The notes under the pieces were generated by a model. It did no database searches and was not told the origin of the DNA. It saw only the letters and a program-made list of their open reading frames with translations. A stretch of 64,000 nt of DNA, taken from VRUE01 sp963701265. Lineage in GTDB: Bacteria; Actinomycetota; Thermoleophilia; Solirubrobacterales; 70-9. The translations under genes were made by a program, and so were the position numbers. Shown one piece after another: positions 8,147 through 16,157 of the stretch (within the stretch, counting starts at the first letter, position 1; each line of letters begins with the position of its first letter). The stretch is from assembly GCA_963701265.1 (NCBI GenBank), contig OY969581.1:1984001-2048000 (forward strand), read 5' to 3'.

Positions 8147-9148
8147 CTAGCCCAACGCCAGAAGCCGTTCGGGCAGCTCATCAAGCTGCGAGATCACGAT
8201 CGTCCCAAACTTCTCATCAAGACGAGAACGACGAGCCGCGTTGGACCAGAAGCGCTCCGTGACGACAACGTCGCAATGAACAAGTGCTACCAGGAGCGCT
8301 CCTATGTCCGTCAGGTCCTGTCGCTCCCAGGCCTTCTGTGAAGAGGAGTGGCGTTGCTTCTCCAACTCGGCGGAGGCAAGCATCGTGGGAACAGAATTCA
8401 CGAAGGTGTTCATCCCGTCTTGGCCTTGAGCGAGGAGCACATCGAATGCGAGCCCCGCTCGGGACATTGCCTCTTCGATTAGGGGCAAGTGGTCAGTGAG
8501 AGCCTGGGCCATGGACGCACGAGCCAAGCGCTCGCCCTTATGCCAGTCGTGTTCCTCTCGCACCTTGCGGAGGTCCTCCTTTGCCTTCGCGTACCGCTCA
8601 CCTACCTGCAGATGGGAGAAGGGGTCATAGCCGAGAATGCCTTCCTTCTCAGCCTTTGGGCTCGGCCCAATCAGCAGGTGCTGCTCCAAGAGACGATTGG
8701 CGGATCGCTCGAAACCAACGGGGTCGTCAACGTACTCCCGCAGCTCGTCCGGAATTCGATAGGGCCCAATCGGCATCCCGAACGCGTGGGATACGCCGAT
8801 CCCAAAGGGACGCACAACTCGTGGTGTCTCCGGAGCCCCAAAAAGAGTCCACAAGGCGACGTCGATTTCTCCCTCGAGGAGTTGCTCCTGTGGGGCAATT
8901 GCGTGGAGTCTCGAAAAGGCGATCATGGTTTCAGCTAGCTCGCGCCGCGAGCGCCACTCTCGGCGATGCTGCGTCTCCATGTAGTGCGCGCTAGACAAGG
9001 GCAGGGAAACCTGCCCAGACTCGATACCGCCCTTGAGAACCAGCTGAGCGTCAGCAAAGCGCTCGCCCCTCGCGTCACCAGTCACAGCCCGCGCCAAGTC
9101 GATCCACTTGTTCTGGTCAAGATAGACGCGTCGCACCAAGTTGACCAC
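8147..9148 (-). CDS. PIN-like domain protein, predicted RNase
   Basis: The N-terminus VYLDQNKWIDLARA and the C-terminal stretch TDIGALLVALVHCDVVVTERFW look like the first and last acidic strands of a PIN-like nuclease fold, in an uncommon long version (333 residues) with a helical middle region. PIN proteins cut RNA with a metal-bound acidic triad. I chose GTG 9148 because a frame from GTG 9214 would have to code through the repeat at 9151-9214; that longer start abuts the previous stop codon and cannot be excluded. The gene lies directly downstream of the HEPN-motif gene on the same strand, so the two are probably one operon. Target unknown. Confidence 0.65.
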   Translation of the reverse strand: MVNLVRRVYLDQNKWIDLARAVTGDARGERFADAQLVLKGGIESGQVSLPLSSAHYMETQHRREWRSRRELAETMIAFSRLHAIAPQEQLLEGEIDVALWTLFGAPETPRVVRPFGIGVSHAFGMPIGPYRIPDELREYVDDPVGFERSANRLLEQHLLIGPSPKAEKEGILGYDPFSHLQVGERYAKAKEDLRKVREEHDWHKGERLARASMAQALTDHLPLIEEAMSRAGLAFDVLLAQGQDGMNTFVNSVPTMLASAELEKQRHSSSQKAWERQDLTDIGALLVALVHCDVVVTERFWSNAARRSRLDEKFGTIVISQLDELPERLLALG

Positions 9149-9150
9149 AG

Positions 9151-9214
9151 GCTGGCTGTTGGCTTGTTCAAGAGGTTCCAGGTGGTCCGCCTTTTCGCTC
9201 AACTTAATACCCAC
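9151..9214. repeat. imperfect direct repeat, copy B
   Basis: This 64 bp copy aligns with 4714-4784 in the same orientation at roughly 80-85 percent identity by eye, with one 7 bp gap. It fills exactly the space between the HEPN gene's stop codon (9215-9217) and the preferred GTG start of the PIN gene. It could be an intergenic regulatory or RNA element, or a recombination scar. Confidence 0.6.
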
Positions 9215-10972
9215 TCAGTCGGCGATTTTCTGCTCTCCGACGGCCTCGGAGCCGGGCGGAGGTTTCGCCTGCTCGTCGGGGGTCCCCATCTGAAGACCGC
9301 TCAAGACGCAAGCCACTTGCAGAAGCAGAGCGGTGGCTGGTTTCTGGACTTTCCCGACGAGGCCGTGCGCGATCCTGTTGCGGAAGTTCAGGCCTAGGGG
9401 GTCGACGAGGAGAACAACGAAATAAGCGTGCAGACCCCCGTTCGCGAAGACAGGGGTGATTGCGCGCAGCAGGGTCCCCAGCGTCTCGACCCCGCCCGGT
9501 TCGTTTCCGATCGGCTCCCGGTAGACAGGCACGCCGACCCGCCGAGCGAGACCGCGGATCACCTGCTCGATCCGCGGGACGAGGATGTGGGCGCTCTCAT
9601 CCGAATGCCCATCCCAGTACAGCTCGAGCGCACGAGCCATTCGCTCCGCCGCATCGACATCGACCAGCTCGCCGGTGAAAAATTCGGTCAGCTCGTCATG
9701 GCTCGGCCGCGAAAACGTATCTGCGATCGCGTCAAGGCCGTCGGCGGCCAAGAGGGCCCAGAACGACGCCGCGTGGGCTCGCTGCTCTGACATGGCCGCT
9801 CTCTTGTGCTTCTCCGGGCTGTCGGCGCGGAAGATCGCACCGGCACTCTCGGGACCGATGATCGATTTCGTGACAAGGAACTGGAGCGGCACCTCAGCCA
9901 TCAGCTCCTCCACAAAGGTCTCAAGGTCGGCCGGCGACCCGCCGGGCGGCGGCTGCACCGCAAGAAATCGCAGCGCATCCTGCCACGATGCCGCATCTCT
10001 GAAATTGGAGAGGAAGCGCTCGACCTCCTCCCGGGGCATCTCGACCTCCGCCGAGATCTCTTCAAGGTTGAGCTGCTCAGGGTCGAAGTCCCCTAGCTCC
10101 TTTCGGAGTTCGTCCGCCTCGGTGTTCAAGCCGAAGGTGCGCGCGATCTCAAGGGCCTTTTCCAGTCTGAACGCGCGCAAGAGACCGTCGCCCTCCGTCG
10201 CCTCCTCGCGCCAGCGCGCAACCTGATCCTGGCGCAGTTGCCTGCGACCCTCCTCATCGAGGAGTCGCACGCGAAGCTCGACGATGTTGTCCATCAGGCT
10301 CGGGTCGGCGCCGAAGCGATCGGCGGCGCGCACAAGCAACTCGTCGAGGTTGTCGGGGCGATCCTTGGGCATCAAGTCGACCAGCGATCGCAGGGGCCGC
10401 AGGCACACTCCGGGCTTGCTCTCCGAATTGTCGAGCTCGTACTTGGCGAAGGCGAGGATCCGCGCGATGGCGGTCTCTGCCCGCTCGCGGTCGCCGACGG
10501 CCTGGGCTAGCTCAAGGGCGCGCGAGAGCAACCGCGTGCGCTCGATATCGGCCCACTCTTCGCGATCGACCAGGGCGAGCAGAGCATCGCTCGCGCCGCG
10601 CGCATAGAGATCGGGTCGCGATCCCGCCCTGCGCTCGAAGAGAAGGTCGCCGACGCGAGCCTTGACCACCGGCGAGTCGATCTCCTCGAAGGCGTCAATC
10701 CAAGCCTGAACATCAACGTCCTCGATCGTGGAGACCTCGGGCGGGAACCTCCACCCCTCCCCGGCGATCCGCGATCCGAATGGACCGCCGACCCGATCGC
10801 GGCGAGGGCTGATCCGCTCAAGCAGGGTGTAGGAGAAGGCGAAGTAGAACGGCCTTACGGTCAGGTCCTCGCCGTCGGGGTCGAGAGCGCGGAATGAGTT
10901 ACTGACCTCGTGCCAAGAAGTCTCCGCGTCAGTGGCGCGCAGGGCGTCGGCGATCCGCTCGTCCAAGGGCAT
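9215..10972 (-). CDS. large HEPN-motif protein, DUF4209-like
   Basis: A 585-residue mostly helical protein. Near the C-terminus NFRNRIAHG gives the R-x4-H signature (R531 to H536) of HEPN ribonucleases, within a DUF4209-like terminal domain (about 440-560). The N-terminal part looks like helical repeats, and residues 270-310 resemble a small helical linker. HEPN proteins often act as RNA-cutting toxins or abortive-infection effectors. Here the companion would be the PIN-like protein encoded next on the same strand. No antitoxin-like DNA-binding domain is visible in either. Start ATG 10972 has no clear ribosome binding site. Confidence 0.65.
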   Translation of the reverse strand: MPLDERIADALRATDAETSWHEVSNSFRALDPDGEDLTVRPFYFAFSYTLLERISPRRDRVGGPFGSRIAGEGWRFPPEVSTIEDVDVQAWIDAFEEIDSPVVKARVGDLLFERRAGSRPDLYARGASDALLALVDREEWADIERTRLLSRALELAQAVGDRERAETAIARILAFAKYELDNSESKPGVCLRPLRSLVDLMPKDRPDNLDELLVRAADRFGADPSLMDNIVELRVRLLDEEGRRQLRQDQVARWREEATEGDGLLRAFRLEKALEIARTFGLNTEADELRKELGDFDPEQLNLEEISAEVEMPREEVERFLSNFRDAASWQDALRFLAVQPPPGGSPADLETFVEELMAEVPLQFLVTKSIIGPESAGAIFRADSPEKHKRAAMSEQRAHAASFWALLAADGLDAIADTFSRPSHDELTEFFTGELVDVDAAERMARALELYWDGHSDESAHILVPRIEQVIRGLARRVGVPVYREPIGNEPGGVETLGTLLRAITPVFANGGLHAYFVVLLVDPLGLNFRNRIAHGLVGKVQKPATALLLQVACVLSGLQMGTPDEQAKPPPGSEAVGEQKIAD

Positions 10973-11047
10973 GGCCCGACACTACGAGCAACGCTGACGC
11001 GGGCCAGCCAAGACTCCGCACATACCGAACAGAAGATGAGGCTGCCG

Positions 11048-11275
11048 CTATTCGAGCAGGTGACGAAGGTCCTCGGCGCTGAGGTCGGCATCGCGCAAAA
11101 TGCCAGCGAGAGTGCCGCGACGGAGTTCCCGATGCAACGGGACAACAAGTGCGTGCCTGCGCCCCGTCTTCTTCAAGCGAACGTGGCTACCCCGCTGACG
11201 GACGACTTCCCAGCCCTCCTTGCGTAGCGCCTTGATCAGGCGCTCGCCGGAGACGACCGGTTGGCGTGGACTCAC
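11048..11275 (-). CDS. hicA: HicA-type mRNA interferase toxin
   Basis: A 75-residue protein with the HicA/YcfA double-stranded-RNA-binding-like fold: SGERLIKALRKEGWEV, then RQRGSHVRLKK with the active-site histidine, then VVPLHRELRRGTLAGILRDA. HicA toxins cleave mRNA and are held inactive by HicB. GTG 11275 overlaps the hicB stop by 4 bp (GTGA), so translation is coupled and toxin is made after antitoxin. Length is normal for the family. Confidence 0.9.
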   Translation of the reverse strand: MSPRQPVVSGERLIKALRKEGWEVVRQRGSHVRLKKTGRRHALVVPLHRELRRGTLAGILRDADLSAEDLRHLLE

Positions 11276-11499
11276 GCCGGCAGGGGAATCGAGCGGCGGA
11301 TCACGCCGCTGTCGAGCGGCTCGCCGTCTTCGCGCAGTCCCTCGACGTAGAGAGCGACCGCCTCGCTGGCGTTGGCCATCGCGTCGTCCATGTCATCGCC
11401 CTGGGTGTGAAGACCGGGAAGGTCGGGCGCGTAGACGTGGTAGCCGCCCTCATCCTGGGGCTCGAAGACCAGCTCGATTTCCTGGGTGCCATTTGCCAT
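11272..11499 (-). CDS. hicB: HicB-type antitoxin
   Basis: A 75-residue protein with the partial RNase H-like fold of HicB (GGYHVYAPDLPGLHTQGD, then AMANASEAVALYVEGLREDG). It lacks the C-terminal DNA-binding tail seen in longer HicB proteins, so autoregulation may be weak or need another factor. It is the first gene of the hicBA pair. A GGGGGA stretch lies just upstream of ATG 11499. The module stands at the right end of the island, next to tRNA-Trp. Confidence 0.9.
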   Translation of the reverse strand: MANGTQEIELVFEPQDEGGYHVYAPDLPGLHTQGDDMDDAMANASEAVALYVEGLREDGEPLDSGVIRRSIPLPA

Positions 11500-11709
11500 G
11501 ACGCTCCCCCAAGCTTACGCCAGGTCCCCGAGGTTGGTGGCTGTCAAATCCAGGATCAGGCTCGAAACCACCTCTCAGGGGAATGAAAGGGTCAAGCCGA
11601 GCTAGTTTCGTGCCTGGAAACCGCGATTGCCTCCGGCTTTTGGCAAATTACACCGGGTGACTTAAGGCGAATCAACCGGCTATTTTTGGCTCTACAAGCG
11701 GGCTTCGAG

Positions 11710-11783
11710 CGGGGCAGCCAGGACTCGAACCTGGAATCGCCGGTTTTGGAGACCGGTGCCTTAGCCAGTTGGGCCACTGCCCC
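11710..11783 (-). tRNA. tRNA-Trp (CCA)
   Basis: A complete cloverleaf on the minus strand: acceptor GGGGCAG pairs with CTGCCCC, the anticodon loop is CTCCAAA (CCA) closed by ACCGG/CCGG-type pairs, and the T-loop is GGTTCGAGTCC. No CCA end is encoded. Its 3' end faces the accessory island on the left. Confidence 0.95.
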
Positions 11784-11849
11784 GAGGGGAGCCATGCTAG
11801 TCGGGCCGGGGTGCGGATCGCGCTCCGGCAGAACGGCTGGAAATCGCTA

Positions 11850-11934
11850 TGCGGGCGGAGGGACTCGAACCCCCACGCTCTCTCGAGCACCGGCACCTAA
11901 AGCCGGCGCGTCTACCAGATTCCGCCACGCCCGC
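11850..11934 (-). tRNA. tRNA-Leu (UAG)
   Basis: The minus strand folds as a class II tRNA of 85 nt. Acceptor GCGGGCG pairs with CGCCCGC, anticodon stem CCGGC/GCCGG surrounds loop TTTAGGT (TAG), a long variable arm follows (GCTCGAGAGAGC) and the T-loop is GGTTCGAGTCC. Confidence 0.95.
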
Positions 11935-11993
11935 GTGACCACCCGGCGAGCCGGGCTTAACGCGCGACCAATGCTGCGTCGCTCCTAGATTCT

Positions 11994-12536
11994 ATGATCG
12001 TTTGCGTGGCGGTAGGAGAGGTCAGGCCGGGCTACGAACTGTGGCGGCCGAATCGGGAAAAAGCTGAGTCGGTCACGACTAGGCTCGTGCTCGTCTTTTT
12101 GCTTGCGGCGACGGCGGCGCTTTCGGCGCTGATAACGATCACCGGCTTCTCCCTGATGACCGGCGGTGGCGGCATGGGGATCATCTGCATCATCTACGCC
12201 GTCCTCTACGCCTTCTTTGCCTTCCTCGTCTTCAGGTGGAGTCGCGGCATCCTGCCGGTGGCCGCCGCGCTCTCGATGATCCTGGCGATCTTCTGCGCGG
12301 TCGGCGCCGACAGCTGGTTCGCCCGCGACAAGGCCGGCTTCGATGAGGGGCTGATCCCCTCCCCGATGATCGGCCTGCTGGTGATCATCCTCGCGATCCT
12401 GCAGCTGATCCTGATCGCCGTCGCCCTCTACGGCTTCAACCAGAACTGGCACGTCGAGGAGGAGCGCCCGATCGGCTACGGCGAAGACTACGGCGCCGGT
12501 GCCTCACCCGACGACACCGCCCCGCTGCCCGCCTAG
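11994..12536 (+). CDS. four-helix integral membrane protein of unknown function
   Basis: A 180-residue protein with four hydrophobic segments at about 28-50 (LVLVFLLAATAALSALI), 56-78, 86-106 and 122-145, and a polar acidic C-terminal tail (EEERPIGYGEDYGAG). A conserved-looking pre-membrane motif GYELWRPNREKA lies at 14-25. I recognise no family. Start ATG 11994 has no Shine-Dalgarno site, so a leaderless message or the in-frame GTG 12006 is possible. It sits between two tRNA genes on the opposite strand. Confidence 0.75.
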   Translation: MIVCVAVGEVRPGYELWRPNREKAESVTTRLVLVFLLAATAALSALITITGFSLMTGGGGMGIICIIYAVLYAFFAFLVFRWSRGILPVAAALSMILAIFCAVGADSWFARDKAGFDEGLIPSPMIGLLVIILAILQLILIAVALYGFNQNWHVEEERPIGYGEDYGAGASPDDTAPLPA

Positions 12537-12558
12537 GCGAGGCAGCGGCGCGATCTCA

Positions 12559-12642
12559 TACCGGAGGTGGGACTCGAACCCACAAGCCCGTAAGGGCAAT
12601 CGATTTTGAGCCGATCGCGTATACCAATTCCGCCACTCCGGC
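12559..12642 (-). tRNA. tRNA-Leu (CAA)
   Basis: The minus strand folds as a class II tRNA of 84 nt. Acceptor GCCGGAG pairs with CTCCGGT, anticodon stem ATCGG/TCGAT surrounds CTCAAAA (CAA), a variable arm GCCCTTACGGGC follows and the T-loop is GGTTCGAGTCC. Confidence 0.95.
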
Positions 12643-12681
12643 GCTGCAGGAAAGATAAAGCGCTTTAGACTGCCGCGCGGC

Positions 12682-13515
12682 ATGAAGATTCACCACCTCA
12701 ACTGCGGAACACTCTGCCCCAACGGGGCGCGGCTGGTCAACGGCGAGGGCGGGCTGCTCGAACAGGGCCGGGTCGTCTGCCACTGCCTGCTGATCGAGAG
12801 CGACGACGGCCTCGTCCTGCTCGACACCGGCTTTGGCACCGAGGACACCCGCAACCCGCGCCAGCTCGGGCCAGTCTTCGCGATTATGCGGCCGCGGGCC
12901 GAGCTCGGTGAGACGGCGCTGAAGCAGGTCGAGGCGCTGGGCTTCAAAGCGGACGACGTGAAGCAGATCGTCACCACCCACCTCGACCCCGACCACTCCG
13001 GCGGCCTGCCCGACTTCCCCGAGGCCGAGGTCCACATCTTCGGACGCGAGCTCGACGCGGCGATGGAACCGCGCCTGCGCGACCGTCCCCGCTACCTCCC
13101 CGTGCACTGGAAGCACAACCCGAAGTGGGTGCGACACGACGGCGAAGGCGACGAGTGGTTCGGCTTCGGCGGCGTGAGGATCCTGCCCGACCTCGGCAGC
13201 GAGGTGCTGCTGATCCCGCTGGCCGGGCACTCACTGGGCCACAGCGGCGTCGCAATCAAGACCGGCGAGGGCTGGCTGCTGCACTGCGGCGACGCCTACT
13301 TCCATCACGACGAGATCGCCACCCCGCCCTCCTGCCCACCCGGCCTGCGCTTCTTCCAGAACCTCAACAACGCCGACCGGCGCCAGCGCCTCGGCAACCA
13401 GGAGCGGCTGCGCGAGCTGGTCACCCGCCACGGCGAAGAGGTGCAGCTGATCTGCTCGCACGACCCGCACGAGCTGGACCTGGCGCAGGCGGCCAACGCC
13501 GCGGCCGCGGCGTGA
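12682..13515 (+). CDS. metallo-beta-lactamase-fold hydrolase, N-acyl homoserine lactonase-like
   Basis: A 277-residue cytoplasmic hydrolase. The zinc ligand motif HxDxDH appears as THLDPDHSGGL near 100, followed by GHSLGHSGVAI and the later HCGDAYFH, as in the AHL-lactonase branch of the MBL superfamily. The true substrate may be any lactone or thioester. The stop overlaps the GTG start of the acetoacetyl-CoA synthetase gene by 4 bp, so the two are co-translated. That context suggests hydrolysis of an acyl compound rather than quorum quenching. Confidence 0.85.
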   Translation: MKIHHLNCGTLCPNGARLVNGEGGLLEQGRVVCHCLLIESDDGLVLLDTGFGTEDTRNPRQLGPVFAIMRPRAELGETALKQVEALGFKADDVKQIVTTHLDPDHSGGLPDFPEAEVHIFGRELDAAMEPRLRDRPRYLPVHWKHNPKWVRHDGEGDEWFGFGGVRILPDLGSEVLLIPLAGHSLGHSGVAIKTGEGWLLHCGDAYFHHDEIATPPSCPPGLRFFQNLNNADRRQRLGNQERLRELVTRHGEEVQLICSHDPHELDLAQAANAAAAA

Positions 13516-15491
13516 GCGACGCGGCGCCCGAGAAGCTCTGGGAGCCACCCGCCGCGCTGGTCGAGCGCTCCCGTTTGCGCGAGTACATGCGCTGGCTGGC
13601 GACCGAGCGGGGGCTCGAGTTCGCGGACTACGACGAGCTCTGGCGCTGGTCGGTCGACGACCTCGAGGCCTTCTGGGCCTCGATCTGGGATTTCTTCGAG
13701 GTCCAGGCCGACGGTGGCTACGAGCGGGTGCTCGGCAAGCGCGAGATGCCGGGTGCCGAGTGGTTCGCCGGCACCAGCCTCAACTACGCCGAGCACGTCT
13801 TCGCCGGGGTCGACGACGCCGAGATCGCAATTTTCCATGCCTCCGAGCTGCGCCAGCTCGGCGAGCTGAGCTGGGGCGAGCTGCGCGCCCAGGTGGCCGC
13901 GATCGCCGCGGGCCTGCGCGCGCTCGGGGTCGAGCGCGGCGACCGCGTCGTCGCCTACATGCCGAACATCCCCGAGGCGACCGTCGCCTTCCTCGCCGCC
14001 GCCAGCATCGGCGCGGTCTGGTCGAGCTGCTCGCCCGACTTCGGGCCGGCCAGCGTGATCGACCGCTTCGCCCAGATCGAGCCCAAGGTGCTCTTCGCGG
14101 TCGACGGCTACCGCTACGGCGGCAAGGACTTCGACCGGCGCGAGACCCTCGCCGCCCTGCAAGCCGAGATGGCCAGCCTCACGCGCACCGTCGTCCTGCC
14201 CTACCTCGACCCCGAGCCCGACCTCTCCCCCCTGCGCGACGCGATCCGCTGGGACGAGCTGCTTGCCACGGGCGAGGGCAGCGAGCTCAGCTTCGAGCGC
14301 GTCCCCTTCGACCACCCGCTCTGGGTCCTCTACTCCTCCGGCACCACCGGCCTGCCGAAGGCGATCGTGCAGTCGCAGGGCGGCATCCTGCTCGAGCACC
14401 TGAAGAAGCTCCACCTCCACGTCGATGCCCACCCCGGCGACCGCCTCTTCTGGTTCACCACAACCGGCTGGATGATGTGGAACTTCCTCGTCTCGGGACT
14501 GCTGACCCGGGCCGCGATCGTCCTCTATGACGGCAACCCCGGCTATCCCGACATGGGCGTGCTCTGGGACCTCGCCGAGCAGGCCGGGGTGACGATGTTC
14601 GGCACCAGCGCCTCCTACATCGCCGCCTGCATGAAGGCCGGGGTCGAGCCGGGGGCGGGACGCGACCTCAGCCGCCTCGGCGCCGTCGGCTCGACCGGCT
14701 CGCCGCTCTCGCCCGAGGGCTTCGACTGGATCTACGAGCAGCTCGGCGCCGACACCTGGCTCTTCTCGACCAGCGGTGGCACCGACCTCTGCACCGCCTT
14801 CGTCGGCGGCTCCGCCTTGTTGCCGGTCTACCGCGGCGAGCTGCAGGGCCGCGCCCTGGGCGCCGCGGTCGAGGCCTGGGACGAAGACGGCAACTCGGTG
14901 ATCGACGCGGTCGGCGAGCTCGTCGTCACCGAGCCGATGCCCTCGATGCCGGTCCGCTTCTGGGGCGATCCGGACGGCAGCCGCTACCGGGCCAGCTACT
15001 TCGAGTTCTTCCCCGGCGTCTGGCGCCACGGCGACTGGATCGAAATCACCTCACGCGGCACGGCGGTGATCTACGGCCGCTCCGACTCGACCATCAACCG
15101 CTCCGGCATCCGCATGGGCACCAGCGAGATCTACCGCGCCGTGCTCAGTCTCGACGGGATCGTCGACGCCCTCGTCGTCGACGTTCCCCGGCCAGGCACC
15201 GAGGGCTGGATGCCGCTCTTCATCGTCCTGCGCGAGGGCGCCGAGCTGAACGACGAGCTGCGCAAGGAGATCGCCAAGCGGGTTCGCAACCAGTGCTCGC
15301 CGCGCCACGTGCCCGACGAGGTCTTCGTGATCGACGCGGTGCCGCGCACGCTCAGCGGCAAGGTGCTCGAGGTGCCGGTGAAGCGAATCCTGATGGGCAC
15401 CCCGGCTGCGCAGGCCGCCAGCCGCGACTCGCTCGCCAACCCGGCGGCGCTCGATTACTTCACCGAGATGGCAGCGCGACTGCCCAGCTGA
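13512..15491 (+). CDS. aacS: acetoacetyl-CoA synthetase
   Basis: A 659-residue acyl-adenylate-forming enzyme: acetoacetate + ATP + CoA to acetoacetyl-CoA. It shows the P-loop motif LYSSGTTGLPKAIVQSQGG, FWFTTTGWMMWNFLVSG, the A5-type FSTSGGTDLC and a C-terminal catalytic lysine region (RTLSGKVLEVPVKR). The N-terminal ACS-type domain and length fit AacS. GTG 13512 overlaps the MBL stop by 4 bp. An HMG-CoA lyase gene (which makes acetoacetate) lies nearby on the other strand, supporting a ketone-body role. Its 3' end overlaps the convergent PAP2 gene by 37 bp. Confidence 0.92.
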   Translation: MSDAAPEKLWEPPAALVERSRLREYMRWLATERGLEFADYDELWRWSVDDLEAFWASIWDFFEVQADGGYERVLGKREMPGAEWFAGTSLNYAEHVFAGVDDAEIAIFHASELRQLGELSWGELRAQVAAIAAGLRALGVERGDRVVAYMPNIPEATVAFLAAASIGAVWSSCSPDFGPASVIDRFAQIEPKVLFAVDGYRYGGKDFDRRETLAALQAEMASLTRTVVLPYLDPEPDLSPLRDAIRWDELLATGEGSELSFERVPFDHPLWVLYSSGTTGLPKAIVQSQGGILLEHLKKLHLHVDAHPGDRLFWFTTTGWMMWNFLVSGLLTRAAIVLYDGNPGYPDMGVLWDLAEQAGVTMFGTSASYIAACMKAGVEPGAGRDLSRLGAVGSTGSPLSPEGFDWIYEQLGADTWLFSTSGGTDLCTAFVGGSALLPVYRGELQGRALGAAVEAWDEDGNSVIDAVGELVVTEPMPSMPVRFWGDPDGSRYRASYFEFFPGVWRHGDWIEITSRGTAVIYGRSDSTINRSGIRMGTSEIYRAVLSLDGIVDALVVDVPRPGTEGWMPLFIVLREGAELNDELRKEIAKRVRNQCSPRHVPDEVFVIDAVPRTLSGKVLEVPVKRILMGTPAAQAASRDSLANPAALDYFTEMAARLPS

Positions 15492-16123
15492 GGCGCGGCG
15501 CGACTGCTCCGTCCGTCGAGGGCGCGCAACCCCGCCAGCGCCGCGAAGCCCCAGGCGCCGACAACGAAGATCGCGCCCAGCACGTCGGTCGGGTAGTGCC
15601 AGTTGAGGGCCAGCACCGCCCAGCCCATGGCGACAACGAGGCCGGCTCCGATGATGGCCGCGGCGGGCAGCAGCCGTCGCGGCACCACGAAAGCAAAGGC
15701 GACCGCGAGCGAAACCAGCGCGGTGACGTGACCACTGGGGAAGCCATCCCAGCGGAACTGTTCGGCGCCAAGGATCGTCTGCAGCCTGGGGTGGGTGGAG
15801 AGCAGGACCTTGAGGGCGTGGGTCATCAGGTTTGCGCCGGCGACCACGACGAGAGCGGCGGCGGCCCGCCGGGGCCGGCCCCGGGCCAGGCCGATCGCGC
15901 AGGCGAGCACCAGCGCCGCCAGCAGGACCGGAAGGTCACCGGCCGGCACGATCGCAGTGGCAAGCGACTCGGCGTGAGACCCCGGAGAAGCGATGAAGCG
16001 GTCAAGGACCCTCGCGTCGAGCCGCTGCATGGCCTCCGTTCCATAGGCGAGCAGGGCGACGAGCAGCAGCCCGGCGCTGCAGGCAAGACACCCCGCCAGC
16101 GGCGCTCTGACGCTCCGCATCAC
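15455..16123 (-). CDS. PAP2-family membrane phosphatase
   Basis: A 222-residue membrane protein with about six hydrophobic segments. Two of the three PAP2 signature blocks are clear: FPSGHVTA near 129 and NWHYPTDVLGAI near 174, carrying the catalytic and proton-donor histidines. The N-terminal KxxxxxxRP block is less clear (KVLLSTHPRL). Such enzymes dephosphorylate lipid phosphates such as phosphatidate or undecaprenyl pyrophosphate at the membrane. The gene is convergent with aacS, with a 37 bp overlap of the 3' ends. ATG 16123 and 16120 are both possible starts. Confidence 0.85.
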   Translation of the reverse strand: MMRSVRAPLAGCLACSAGLLLVALLAYGTEAMQRLDARVLDRFIASPGSHAESLATAIVPAGDLPVLLAALVLACAIGLARGRPRRAAAALVVVAGANLMTHALKVLLSTHPRLQTILGAEQFRWDGFPSGHVTALVSLAVAFAFVVPRRLLPAAAIIGAGLVVAMGWAVLALNWHYPTDVLGAIFVVGAWGFAALAGLRALDGRSSRAAPQLGSRAAISVK

Positions 16124-16157
16124 CCCTGAGACGGTAGCGAGAAGGGAGCGGCGTGCT

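Noticed and set aside
4895..11499. A known named multi-gene defence system
   Set aside because: The genes match defence-type families, but I could not match the exact gene set to a described system with confidence, so no name is given.
11592..11896. Minus-strand frames across the tRNA-Trp and tRNA-Leu genes
   Set aside because: Their peptides (such as VAQLAKAPVSKTGDSRFES) are the well-known false translations of tRNA genes.
13305..15029. A 574-codon minus-strand frame rich in Ala, Gly, Asp and Val
   Set aside because: It is a high-GC antisense shadow of aacS with no recognisable domain.
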